DNA of 28,196 nucleotides from Candidatus Buchananbacteria bacterium (GTDB lineage: Bacteria > Patescibacteriota > Patescibacteriia > 2-01-FULL-39-33). The translations under genes and the position numbers were made by a program. Of the stretch, positions 1 to 7,474 are shown piece after piece. The stretch covers positions 1 to 28,196 of the forward strand of contig CAIOLF010000022.1 in assembly GCA_903859075.1 (NCBI GenBank), written 5' to 3'. Below the pieces are notes generated by a model, which searched no databases, was not told the DNA's origin, and saw nothing but the letters and a program-made list of their open reading frames with translations. Numbering within the stretch: position 1 is the first letter of the stretch; each line of letters begins with the position of its first letter.

Positions 1-1137
1 AAAACTGTGGCAGGAGATTATGCAGAATTAAAACAGAAGAACGTTGATACCGGCATGGGCTTGGAACGCACGGTCGCCGTTTTGAATGGCAAAAAAAGCG
101 TTTATGAAATTGAGCCATTGCTGACCATTATCACCCAGGTTTGCGCTTTATTCAGTTCCACTTATGAAGAGTTGGATGAAAAACAGATGAAAGCGGCCCG
201 AGTGATTACTGATCATCTGCGCGCGGCGACTTTTATTCTCGCTGAAGGCGTAGTGCCGTCAAATGTCGAGCAGGGCTATGTGCTGCGCAAATTGATCCGC
301 CGTTCAATCAGATATGGCAAGCAACTGGGAATCAAAGGAGCTTTTTGCAAGATAATTGCCGAAGTAATCATTGATCTGATGGGCGGTTTTTATAAGGAAT
401 TGCGGGAGAAGCGGGAATTTATTTTTGAAGAATTAAGCAAGGAAGAGGAGAAATTCGAGAGGACGCTGGAGAATGGCATCAAAAAATTTGAAAAATTAAA
501 AGTTGATAATAAACAAGTTAGCGGCGAGGATGCTTTCATACTTTTTTCCACTTATGGTTTTCCCTTGGAAATAACTAAAGACTTAGCCAGGGAAAAAGGC
601 TGGAGCGTCGATGAAGAAGCATTTAACGCGGAGTTTTCCAAACATCAGAATCTTTCCCGTCAGGGCGCGGAGCAGAAATTCAAAGGCGGACTGGCCGATA
701 ACAGCGAGGCGACCGCTAAGATGCATACGGCGACACACTTGATGCTCTCCGCGTTGCGTAAAGCGCTGGGGGACCATGTCTTGCAAAAGGGCGCCAATCT
801 CACCAGCGAACGCATCCGTTTCGATTTTTCCCATAATGAAAAAATGACGCCGGAGCAAATCAAGCAAGTTGAGGACTTAGTAAATATTCAGATTGCTAAA
901 AAGATTCCTGTCGTTTGCGAAGAAATGACCCTTGATGAAGCCAAGGCCAGCGGCGCCATGGGCGTCTTCGAGCATAAATACGGCGGCAAAGTGAAAGTCT
1001 ACACGATAGATGGATTTTCCAAAGAAATCTGCGGCGGTCCGCATGCGGCCAATACCGGCGATCTGGGACGCTTCAAAATCCAAAAAGAAGAATCCAGTTC
1101 GGCCGGAGTAAGAAGGATAAAGGCAGTATTGGAATAA
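1..1137 (+). CDS. alaS: Alanyl-tRNA synthetase, C-terminal part (5' end outside the window)
   Basis: Charges tRNA-Ala in the cytoplasm and hydrolyses mischarged Ser/Gly-tRNA. The reading frame is open from base 1, so the aminoacylation core lies upstream of the window. The visible 378 residues start in the end of the catalytic/tRNA-binding region (VDTGMGLER motif). They continue into the editing domain, with the zinc motif HTATH at fragment residues 242-246 and CGGPH at 344-348. The protein ends at SSAGVRRIKAVLE, the usual end of the editing domain. The DHHA1/C-Ala domain found in most bacterial AlaRS is absent. The stop is followed within 50 bases by a hairpin terminator, so this looks like the natural end and not a frameshift. 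The identification is firm; the lost C-terminal domain is read directly from the sequence. Confidence 0.97.
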   Translation, partial: KTVAGDYAELKQKNVDTGMGLERTVAVLNGKKSVYEIEPLLTIITQVCALFSSTYEELDEKQMKAARVITDHLRAATFILAEGVVPSNVEQGYVLRKLIRRSIRYGKQLGIKGAFCKIIAEVIIDLMGGFYKELREKREFIFEELSKEEEKFERTLENGIKKFEKLKVDNKQVSGEDAFILFSTYGFPLEITKDLAREKGWSVDEEAFNAEFSKHQNLSRQGAEQKFKGGLADNSEATAKMHTATHLMLSALRKALGDHVLQKGANLTSERIRFDFSHNEKMTPEQIKQVEDLVNIQIAKKIPVVCEEMTLDEAKASGAMGVFEHKYGGKVKVYTIDGFSKEICGGPHAANTGDLGRFKIQKEESSSAGVRRIKAVLE

Positions 1138-1183
1138 CTAAACTCGTTATAAAATTTTTTTCTCTATATATCTCAAAATAAGC

Positions 1184-1222
1184 AAAATTAATATTGCCAA
1201 TGTTATTGGCAATATTAATTTT
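1184..1222. terminator. Bidirectional intrinsic terminator between alaS and the convergent DUF5672-like gene
   Basis: A perfect 14-bp inverted repeat (arms 1187-1200 and 1206-1219, loop TGTTA) is flanked by A-runs and T-runs that extend the pairing. It sits between two genes that converge, so it can stop transcription from both sides. The stem is AT-rich except for a GCC/GGC core. Confidence 0.85.
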
Positions 1223-1236
1223 TCGTTATCAAGTTA

Positions 1237-1953
1237 TTATTGCAATTTTTTTAAAATTGCCGGATTATCTATTGGGTATTGAGGATGTTTTTTGGTCCAT
1301 TTTGAAATATCAGTCCATTTAAGACCATGATAACCGAATTGTCCATTCCAAATATGATTATCTTTGCCGCCGCCTTCAAAGCTGAATTGTCTGGCTAATT
1401 CGACCGGAGAGAATTTGATTCCGTTTTTTTCCATCAGTTCGCGATGATAAATGCAGATAGCCAGATCTTCCGGATTGAAGCGGGTAAGTTTTTTTTCACC
1501 CAGTTCGGCCGTCAATGATAGTAATTTTTTGCTACGCAGGCTGAAGCCACCATTGCCGACTACTTCCTGTCCCAATAGTTCCCGCGGAAAATCAAAATTA
1601 TTTACAGACCAGTCGGCCACCAGCCAAGGTGCTCCGATATAATCGTATTTCAAAAATTTATCGGTCCAGACTTTAGGATTTAGAATAAAGCCATCGTGTT
1701 GGACTAGTAAAATGTAGTCGGTGTCTACATGTTTATTTAATTCAAAAAGGACGAAGCGGGAATAGGATTCGGTGGAGTTGAGCGGATCGATTTTAATAAC
1801 ATTATCATAACGCTCCGCCGGCAGGGATGTTAACAATTTTATCTGAGAAAATTCAAAACCGATCTGGCAGATTTCCATGGCCTGTGCCAGCCTTTTTACA
1901 TCGACACAATCGATGCCCAACAGGGTGATATTGTTTAATTTTTTTCTAATCAT
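1237..1953 (-). CDS. DUF5672-family, glycosyltransferase-like protein
   Basis: A 238-residue soluble protein with no signal peptide or membrane segment. The pattern YILLVQHDGF around residue 100, then DYIGAPW and GNGGFSLRSKKLL, is typical of the DUF5672 family. That family occurs in polysaccharide clusters and is thought to have a GT-A-like glycosyltransferase fold. HDG would take the place of the metal-binding DxD, and the later FNPEDLAIC resembles the acidic acceptor-side motif of GT2 enzymes. Family membership comes from recognising the motifs; the sugar donor and acceptor are unknown. It stands alone, pointing away from the radical SAM operon, with a near-consensus promoter that places the transcript start on the ATG. 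It may contribute to the same surface molecule as its neighbours, but only proximity suggests this. Confidence 0.8.
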   Translation of the reverse strand: MIRKKLNNITLLGIDCVDVKRLAQAMEICQIGFEFSQIKLLTSLPAERYDNVIKIDPLNSTESYSRFVLFELNKHVDTDYILLVQHDGFILNPKVWTDKFLKYDYIGAPWLVADWSVNNFDFPRELLGQEVVGNGGFSLRSKKLLSLTAELGEKKLTRFNPEDLAICIYHRELMEKNGIKFSPVELARQFSFEGGGKDNHIWNGQFGYHGLKWTDISKWTKKHPQYPIDNPAILKKLQ

Positions 1954-1959
1954 GAAGGG

Positions 1960-1988
1960 ATTATACTATTTAATATACTGTTTGTAAA
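1960..1988 (-). promoter_or_regulatory. Sigma70-type promoter of the DUF5672-like gene (leaderless)
   Basis: Reading the minus strand: -35 TTTACA (1988-1983), 17-bp spacer, -10 TATAAT (1965-1960). Only six bases (CCCTTC) separate the -10 from the ATG, so transcription should begin at or next to the A of the start codon. Confidence 0.8.
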
Positions 1989-2067
1989 TGAAAAGGTACG
2001 CTTAATTTTATCGGAAAAACTCGCCTGATTTTCGAGTTATTTTTTTGTTTGCCATTAAGTCAGTTAT

Positions 2068-2096
2068 TTGACTAATTTAATTGCCGGGGCTATATT
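2068..2096 (+). promoter_or_regulatory. Sigma70-type promoter of the seven-gene radical SAM operon
   Basis: -35 TTGACT (2068-2073), 17-bp spacer, -10 TATATT (2091-2096). The start would fall near 2103, leaving a leader of about 77 bases before the first gene. Bases 1989-2067 show no other convincing element. Confidence 0.7.
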
Positions 2097-2179
2097 TATT
2101 GGTGTCGTAATATTATCTATTATTATCTGCTGCTTAAGGCAAGCCAGTTTGTTTATAAAACATCAAATTATCATAAAAT

Positions 2180-2407
2180 ATGTCATTTTTTGATATAAGA
2201 TACAATAAAGAAAAAGAATCTGCCTGGGTGGGAATGGAACCGCCCGATTTGTATATCGGTTCGATAATAACCGATCTGAAATGGCATAACCGGCTTTATC
2301 GCATTAATAAACTGCCTTTGGGAATTCGCTGGGGATTTTCCATATTGAGAATATTTCAGCAATTCTCCTATTTCTTAGGCTGGAGAAAAGGGACTAAAAA
2401 AATATGA
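2180..2407 (+). CDS. 75-residue orphan protein heading the radical SAM operon
   Basis: Not recognised. A small basic protein without cysteine, rich in aromatic residues: Trp at five sites plus many Tyr and Phe. The middle reads GSIITDLKWHNRLYRINKLP and the end is a Phe/Trp-rich, Lys/Arg-tipped tail (FSYFLGWRKGTKKI). There is no signal peptide; the stretch around IRWGFSILRIFQQF could form an amphipathic helix. A stop codon lies just upstream of the ATG in the same frame, so it is not the tail of a longer gene in that frame. Its TGA overlaps the ATG of the next gene (ATGA), implying translational coupling with the radical SAM enzyme. That makes it probably real. It could be a peptide substrate, a carrier or recognition protein for the enzymes downstream, or a degraded remnant of a larger protein. 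Confidence 0.6.
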   Translation: MSFFDIRYNKEKESAWVGMEPPDLYIGSIITDLKWHNRLYRINKLPLGIRWGFSILRIFQQFSYFLGWRKGTKKI

Positions 2408-3453
2408 AAATAAATTCTTCCATAGATTCTAACGCAGTGGCCATTGATGTCAGGAATTTCGGAGCTTTGCCGCCACATTTGACCAGGGATTGGATGGTTG
2501 GCTTAGCCGCGGCGAAAAACTCAAAATTAAAACATCCAGCCAAAGCCATAATCGAATTGATAAATTCCTGCAATTTGGATTGCCCCATGTGCAGAGTAGG
2601 GCAATTCGGCGTCAACTTTGACAGAATAATGCCATTTGCTGATTTTCAAAAAGTGATTTCCCAGATCAACGGACTGCAGACAGTCAGGCTTAACGGTTTG
2701 GGAGAATCTACTTTGGTGCCTGAATTGGAAAAATATCTGGATTACTTATTCGCCCAAAAAATAAAAGTAGAACTTATTACCAATGGTTCCGGCAAAGTTG
2801 AAATTTATAAAAAAATATTGGATAATGGCGGTTCGGTAATTATTTCTTGGGATGCCGCCGAACCGCAATTATTTGAAAAATTAAGGCGGCCGGCTAAATG
2901 GGAGATTTTTGTCAATAAAATCAAGGATTTGACCAACGCCGCCGGAGATCGAGCGGAGAATATCGCTTTGCTTTTTACCTTGCAGAAAGAAAATATCAGA
3001 CAGCTGCCGTTGCTTGTGCCGCAAAGCAGTGATTGGCGGATAAGAAAGATAATCGTTAATGCCGTCAAAGATAATGGTTGCGGAAAACAGGGCGCTGAAA
3101 TCCAAGAAATGATAAGTAATATATTCCGACAAGCCGGAGAAGAGGCGTTAAAGCACGGCATTAAATTATTTTTGCCGGCGCAGGTTTGGGGCAATAAGAT
3201 CCAATGCGAAAATAGTTATAGGACTAATAGCGAAGGATGCAAGATACCTTGGAAGGAAGTAGTGATCCGATGGAATGGCGATGTCCAGCCTTGCAATATG
3301 TTTAATCCTTACGTTTATGGCAATATTCATCTGAATTCGTTCGATAATATTTGGAATAATTTATTCGCCGATTTGTTCAGGGAAATGTCAAATATCGCCA
3401 AGAAGCATCCGTATTGCAATGATTGCGTTTATTTTGATGAAGGATATAACTAA
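2404..3453 (+). CDS. Radical SAM enzyme with a SPASM-like C-terminus (first of three)
   Basis: A cytoplasmic 349-residue iron-sulfur enzyme expected to cleave S-adenosylmethionine and start a radical reaction on an unknown substrate. The signature CNLDCPMC supplies the CX3CX2C ligands at residues 56, 60 and 63, after an N-terminal extension of about 45 residues. LNGLGESTL replaces the usual GGEP SAM-binding motif. The last 75 residues look like a SPASM/twitch module: GCKIPW, then WNGDVQPCNM, YGNIH, IWNN and a final CNDC. The full seven-cysteine SPASM set is not obvious, so one auxiliary cluster may be incomplete. SPASM enzymes modify peptides, proteins or sugars. The gene overlaps the 75-residue gene upstream by four bases and is eight bases from the kinase-like gene downstream. 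The reaction cannot be assigned from sequence. Confidence 0.88.
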   Translation: MKINSSIDSNAVAIDVRNFGALPPHLTRDWMVGLAAAKNSKLKHPAKAIIELINSCNLDCPMCRVGQFGVNFDRIMPFADFQKVISQINGLQTVRLNGLGESTLVPELEKYLDYLFAQKIKVELITNGSGKVEIYKKILDNGGSVIISWDAAEPQLFEKLRRPAKWEIFVNKIKDLTNAAGDRAENIALLFTLQKENIRQLPLLVPQSSDWRIRKIIVNAVKDNGCGKQGAEIQEMISNIFRQAGEEALKHGIKLFLPAQVWGNKIQCENSYRTNSEGCKIPWKEVVIRWNGDVQPCNMFNPYVYGNIHLNSFDNIWNNLFADLFREMSNIAKKHPYCNDCVYFDEGYN

Positions 3454-3461
3454 TAAACCAT

Positions 3462-3959
3462 ATGGGAAGCTTATTAATAATACGCGGCGCTCCGGGAGTA
3501 GGTAAGTCGGCAGTAGGAAAATTATTTTCTGAAAATTTCAAAAACGGAGTAACAATTGAGATTGATGAGATAAGGCGCATGATCAACGCCATTTCCTGGA
3601 TTAGCACCAAAGAACATTTGGACGCTATCGGAGCTGCCCGGTCATTGTTATTGTCTTATTGGGAATCAAATTACGATCCGGTAACAATAATCGATACTCT
3701 CAGCCAGGGGACGATCAATATCATATTAGGAAATATTCCCAAAGAGATAGATTATAAAATTATTTCCTTATATGCCGATGAGGCAGTTATTAAAGACAGG
3801 ATTTTAGCGAGAAACAGCGGTTTTATGGATTACGATCTCAGCTTCAAAGTCAATACTTCAATAATGCAGGAAAAGCTGGATTATAATTACCTCGTTAACA
3901 CTTCTGATTTAAGCGTCAGGGAAGTATTTAATAAGGTTATTGAACTATTACAGAGATGA
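3462..3959 (+). CDS. P-loop NTPase, small-molecule kinase-like
   Basis: A 165-residue protein whose N-terminus carries a textbook Walker A motif, GAPGVGKS (residues 9-16). A hydrophobic strand ending in acidic residues (VTIEIDE) follows, then a second one (VTIIDT) that may act as Walker B. The size, the early P-loop and an Arg-containing lid-like segment (VIKDRILARN) fit the AAA_33/adenylate-kinase-like small kinases. It could phosphorylate a nucleotide, a sugar or an adenylyl sulfate. An APS kinase would fit the sulfotransferase at the end of the operon, but I do not see the diagnostic APS-kinase motifs, so that link is speculative. Its TGA overlaps the next ATG (ATGA), so the two are translationally coupled. 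Confidence 0.7.
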   Translation: MGSLLIIRGAPGVGKSAVGKLFSENFKNGVTIEIDEIRRMINAISWISTKEHLDAIGAARSLLLSYWESNYDPVTIIDTLSQGTINIILGNIPKEIDYKIISLYADEAVIKDRILARNSGFMDYDLSFKVNTSIMQEKLDYNYLVNTSDLSVREVFNKVIELLQR

Positions 3960-4942
3960 ACCGATTAATTGACCAGCCCAAAACTATTTTCATTGAGATA
4001 ACCACCGCCTGCAATTCTCAGTGCAAATATTGCCACATGTGGATGACCGAAGAAAATCCCGATAGTTTAACTACGGCAGAAAAAATAAATATCCTAGAAC
4101 AATTTAAAAGAATAAATCCGACGGGCGAAGTGGTGCTGACTGGCGGAGAAACGATGCTTAAATATGACGAGTTTTTCGCGCTGACCAATAAATGCTTAGA
4201 GTTGGGACTGGCCTGCGCCGCCAATACTAATGCTAGTTTTATCAATGATGATAATCTGAATAAGGTTTTGGCCGAGGGCCCGAAATACCTGGTTATTTCT
4301 TTGGACAGCCATCTGGCCCAGCCGCATGATTATTCCCGCGGCCGCGTCGGAAATTTTGCCGAAGTAACGAAGAAATTAAAAAAGTTAGCCGCTGCAAAGA
4401 AAAAGAATAATTATAAAACCGAGATCATCACTAATTCTGTTATTTTTGACGCTAATGTCGGACAATTGAAAGAGTTCATTTTATTTGCCGAGCAGCTCAA
4501 AATAGACGGCATTTTATTCCAGCTGCTGAGCCGGACTTTTTATAAAAAAGGCCAGGTAGATTATTTTTTTAATGAGCATTTTTTTAAAGACAAGGATTTA
4601 GCTATCAAACAGATTCAGGGAGTGATAGAGATGCTGGAAAGCCACCCGATCATTCGGACCAGCCGGCAAGATTTCCAATGGATGAAACTATATATCGAAA
4701 ATCCCGATTTTATCAGCGAACCGGTCTGTAATTCGTATGAAAGGAATATTATGATTGACGGCCGCGGCGAAACAAGATTGTGTTTTAATATGAATAAAAT
4801 AAGCGGCCTTCAATCTTTGGGCAATATCAGGGATCATGGACTTGAGGAAATATGGAATTCGGCCGCAGCGGCCGCAGCGAGAAAAATAATGCAAGACTGC
4901 CGTTTAAGTTGCGGCATGTTGAACTGCCATCGTAAAAAATAA
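3956..4942 (+). CDS. Radical SAM/SPASM enzyme (second of three)
   Basis: A 328-residue enzyme with the radical SAM signature CNSQCKYC (Cys19, Cys23, Cys26) right after the first strand, and GGET as the SAM-binding motif near residue 62. The C-terminus is SPASM-like: EPVCNSY, DGRGETRLCFN, LGNIRDHGLEEIWNS, then a cysteine group CRLSCGMLNC close to the end. This suggests one or two auxiliary iron-sulfur clusters. It differs from the first radical SAM protein of the operon in length, N-terminus and cysteine spacing, so it is not a recent duplicate. A tandem repeat of nine bases (4862-4870 and 4871-4879) encodes a run of six alanines inside the SPASM region. The following glycosyltransferase starts one base after the stop. 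Substrate unknown. Confidence 0.9.
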   Translation: MNRLIDQPKTIFIEITTACNSQCKYCHMWMTEENPDSLTTAEKINILEQFKRINPTGEVVLTGGETMLKYDEFFALTNKCLELGLACAANTNASFINDDNLNKVLAEGPKYLVISLDSHLAQPHDYSRGRVGNFAEVTKKLKKLAAAKKKNNYKTEIITNSVIFDANVGQLKEFILFAEQLKIDGILFQLLSRTFYKKGQVDYFFNEHFFKDKDLAIKQIQGVIEMLESHPIIRTSRQDFQWMKLYIENPDFISEPVCNSYERNIMIDGRGETRLCFNMNKISGLQSLGNIRDHGLEEIWNSAAAAAARKIMQDCRLSCGMLNCHRKK

Positions 4943-4943
4943 T

Positions 4944-5690
4944 ATGAAAAAATTTTTACCATTATCATTAGTTATCCCTTGTTTTAATCGACTTGATCAA
5001 ACCAAGAATTTATTGGATTCGCTAAAAAACAGCCGAAGCGACTGCCAAATAATAATAGTCGACGACTGCAGCCAGACTGACGTAAAAAGATTAATTGACA
5101 GTTATGATTTTCCCGATCTTATTTATCATAGGAACGAATCAAATAAAGGGCCGGCCGCCTCAAGAAATATCGGCATCAAACTGTCCCGGTATGATTATGT
5201 CGCTTTTACCGATAATGATTGCCTGGTTACCGCCGATTGGCTGGAAAAGATGCATGAATCTATCGGCTCTTGCGGCCAGGATATAGCTGGCGTCGGCGGC
5301 AAAGTGATCGCCAAAAATAACGATTTGATATCTTTGTATTATATTTATCATAAAATCCTGGATCCCTGGTTTTATCAAGGGCGTTTTTTGTATTTGGTTA
5401 CGGCCAATGCCATTTTCAATAAACCGGCTTTATTGAAAGTTAATTGTTTTGACGAAGCAGTCAGGATAGCCGGAGGAGAAGATCCGGGAATGTGCTTTAA
5501 GCTGATTAATGAAGGCTACCGTTTTGCATACAATCCGGAAGCGGTGATTATCCATGATTTTCCCAAAGGAGTGATTAATTTCATTAAAACTTTTTACCGT
5601 TACGGCTTCGGCTGCAGTTTCCAGTCCAAAAAATATTTTAAAAAAATTAAATATTTAAAAAATGATAACTTTGCCGGCATCAGCCAATAA
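4944..5690 (+). CDS. GT2-family glycosyltransferase
   Basis: A 248-residue cytoplasmic GT-A-fold enzyme transferring a sugar from a nucleotide-sugar donor. The N-terminus PLSLVIPCFNR, the nucleotide-binding IIIVDDCS (Asp40, Asp41) and the metal-binding FTDND (Asp90, Asp92) are canonical for family 2. GGEDPGMCFKLINEGY supplies the catalytic ED-type acceptor-site acid, and VIIHDF the late histidine. No membrane anchor is visible beyond a basic, aromatic C-terminus. Lying between two radical SAM genes, it probably glycosylates the product of one of them or adds a residue to the glycan they modify. Its 3' end overlaps the next gene by 29 bases. Family assignment is firm; donor and acceptor are unknown. 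Confidence 0.92.
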   Translation: MKKFLPLSLVIPCFNRLDQTKNLLDSLKNSRSDCQIIIVDDCSQTDVKRLIDSYDFPDLIYHRNESNKGPAASRNIGIKLSRYDYVAFTDNDCLVTADWLEKMHESIGSCGQDIAGVGGKVIAKNNDLISLYYIYHKILDPWFYQGRFLYLVTANAIFNKPALLKVNCFDEAVRIAGGEDPGMCFKLINEGYRFAYNPEAVIIHDFPKGVINFIKTFYRYGFGCSFQSKKYFKKIKYLKNDNFAGISQ

Positions 5691-6528
5691 CCCGGAGATA
5701 CCAAGCGATTATTTGCGCACCTATGGATTGGAATTTTTTGCCGCCGACCATTGCGTTTTTAAGTGTTTCGGCTGCTCTCAATGCAGTCCTTATCTCGATG
5801 CTAAATTCGCCGCCGCCGCCCTTTTTGAAAAAAGCATCAAAATATTGGAACGGTATTTGCGGCCGGAAAGGCTGACTATTTTAGGAGGGGAGCCGCTGTT
5901 GCATCCGGAAATTAATGATATTATTAGTATTGCCAAAAAATCCGGCATGTTCAATAGGATTTTTATAACTACCAACGCCAGCAATCTCGATAAGATGACT
6001 CAGACCTTTTGGGATTATATTGATGTTTTAACTATATCGAAATATTCTACTAATGCCGGCTGGCTGGAAGGGAATTTGGACTGGATAAGTAAGAAATGCG
6101 AAGCTAACCGCGTTGAGCTGGAAATCAGGCCGATGGATAACTTCAATTATATAGTGCTGTCGGAAAAAAATTCCCGCGCGGACTTAGTAAAAGAAATCTA
6201 TGACAAATGTATTTATAAGCACTATTGCCATACTTTAAGCGAGGGAAAGCTTTTCCGTTGCAGTCCGGTAGTTAATTTCAAAAAATACCAGCAGAAACTC
6301 GGCAATAACCGATTTGATGATGAAGGTGATTACTTGCCGATTCAAGATCATCCCGGTTTAAAGACGGAAATATTCAGATATCTGGATTCAAAAACTCCGC
6401 TTAAGGGATGCAGTTATTGCCTCGGCTCTTCCGGCAAGCCGTTTACACAGCGCCAGTTGACTGCCGACGAATTGAAAAATCCCGTCAGAACAAAAATATC
6501 GGAAATTAATTATGATAATTACAGATAA
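5662..6528 (+). CDS. Radical SAM enzyme of the HCxxxCxxC-SP type (third of three)
   Basis: A 288-residue protein with the iron-sulfur signature HCVFKCFGCSQCSP (Cys31, Cys35, Cys38, extra Cys41) and a perfect LTILGGEPLLHPEI motif. This form resembles radical SAM proteins seen in surface-polysaccharide clusters, which read HCNLxCxGCxHFSP. Later cysteines (KCIYKHYC, FRCSP and GCSYC) could bind an auxiliary cluster, although the arrangement is not a standard SPASM. The first in-frame ATG lies inside the preceding glycosyltransferase gene and the overlap is 29 bases. A later start would cut into the strand before the signature, so I keep the early one. The last 17 bases overlap the sulfotransferase gene. 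The chemistry is not predictable from sequence alone. Confidence 0.88.
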   Translation: MITLPASANNPEIPSDYLRTYGLEFFAADHCVFKCFGCSQCSPYLDAKFAAAALFEKSIKILERYLRPERLTILGGEPLLHPEINDIISIAKKSGMFNRIFITTNASNLDKMTQTFWDYIDVLTISKYSTNAGWLEGNLDWISKKCEANRVELEIRPMDNFNYIVLSEKNSRADLVKEIYDKCIYKHYCHTLSEGKLFRCSPVVNFKKYQQKLGNNRFDDEGDYLPIQDHPGLKTEIFRYLDSKTPLKGCSYCLGSSGKPFTQRQLTADELKNPVRTKISEINYDNYR

Positions 6529-7255
6529 ATTTGTAATGCTTAATTTTCCCAAAACGGGAAGCAGTTTTGCCAGAAAAGTGACAAAGGAATTATATACGCA
6601 GGCAGGATTATCCTACGAAGAATTATTGTTGCCCAATATCAGGAATGTACAATCAAAAAGTAAGCAGGATCAGCACGGTACTTATTGCCAAATACCCGGG
6701 GAGCATAAGAATAAACTGGTAGTCTCAATTATTAGGGATCCTTTAGACAGGCTGTTGTCGACATATATGTATCGTGCTTGGGCTGATTCTCCGCCATTAC
6801 CCCAAACAGAACTTATGAAGTTGTTTCCTGATTTCCCCGATCTTTCAATCGATCAATATCTTCAGCTGCAGGATATGAGCTTGAAGTACCGCCTTGGCTA
6901 TGACGTTGAAAATCCTCCCATCGGCATCCAATCAATTCAAATGATCCAGATGTTTTTTAAAAATCCAGAAAAGACATTAAGCGATATTTTTAATAATAAA
7001 TATGAATCCGACCGGTTGTTGTCGGAAATGGGAGAAATTAAATTTCTTAATCAAAGCAAGCTCAGGAATGATTTGGTGGAATTTTTATGCAGTTTGGGAT
7101 TTGCCGCTAGTGAAGTCGATTTTATTTATTCTAAAAAAGCAAGCAACGTCACTAATTATCCAGTTGTTGACAAATCAACTCTGATAACAGAAAATTTGAA
7201 AGCATATATAGGTGAGAAAGAATGGCTTTATAATTCAGTGTGGAAAAAAATGTAA
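6512..7255 (+). CDS. PAPS-dependent sulfotransferase family protein
   Basis: A 247-residue protein that should move a sulfuryl group from 3'-phosphoadenosine-5'-phosphosulfate to an acceptor hydroxyl or amine. The 5'-phosphosulfate loop PKTGSS (residues 13-18) follows the first strand. The 3'-phosphate motif is seen as VVSIIRDPLDRLLSTY, with Arg75 and Ser83 at the canonical spacing of eight. This layout fits the carbohydrate sulfotransferase (Sulfotransfer_2-like) group more than the aryl type. There is no signal peptide or membrane segment, so it acts in the cytoplasm. It ends the operon and is followed by the tandem promoters of the ribosomal operon, without a clear GC-rich terminator between. 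No genes for making PAPS are in the window, so the donor source is open. Confidence 0.85.
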   Translation: MIITDKFVMLNFPKTGSSFARKVTKELYTQAGLSYEELLLPNIRNVQSKSKQDQHGTYCQIPGEHKNKLVVSIIRDPLDRLLSTYMYRAWADSPPLPQTELMKLFPDFPDLSIDQYLQLQDMSLKYRLGYDVENPPIGIQSIQMIQMFFKNPEKTLSDIFNNKYESDRLLSEMGEIKFLNQSKLRNDLVEFLCSLGFAASEVDFIYSKKASNVTNYPVVDKSTLITENLKAYIGEKEWLYNSVWKKM

Positions 7256-7273
7256 TTTAATTACTATTTATTC

Positions 7274-7302
7274 TTGACATTGTGAGTAAATTAAGCTAAG
7301 AT
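7274..7302 (+). promoter_or_regulatory. Upstream promoter (P1) of the infA-rpoA ribosomal operon
   Basis: -35 TTGACA (7274-7279), 17-bp spacer, -10 TAAGAT (7297-7302). It is the first of two tandem sigma70-type promoters in the 219-base gap before infA, as expected for a highly expressed operon. Confidence 0.8.
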
Positions 7303-7323
7303 TTAAGAGTTGTTAATAAATTA

Positions 7324-7351
7324 TTGACAAATTGAGGCATTTTGCTATAAT
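7324..7351 (+). promoter_or_regulatory. Second promoter (P2) of the infA-rpoA ribosomal operon
   Basis: -35 TTGACA (7324-7329), 16-bp spacer, -10 TATAAT (7346-7351); both hexamers match consensus. Start expected near 7358, giving a leader of about 117 bases. A weaker third candidate (TTGCCA 7426-7431, 18 bp, TAAAAT 7450-7455) would give a leader of only about 13 bases. Confidence 0.85.
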
Positions 7352-7474
7352 TAATCTGTACAAAAAATAGCTACAATTTGTCTTAATTTAAACTAAAAAT
7401 TGGCTGAACCAGAACTATAAAACGGTTGCCATTAATTTTTATTTACCTGTAAAATTTAAGCATTAAAATATTTA

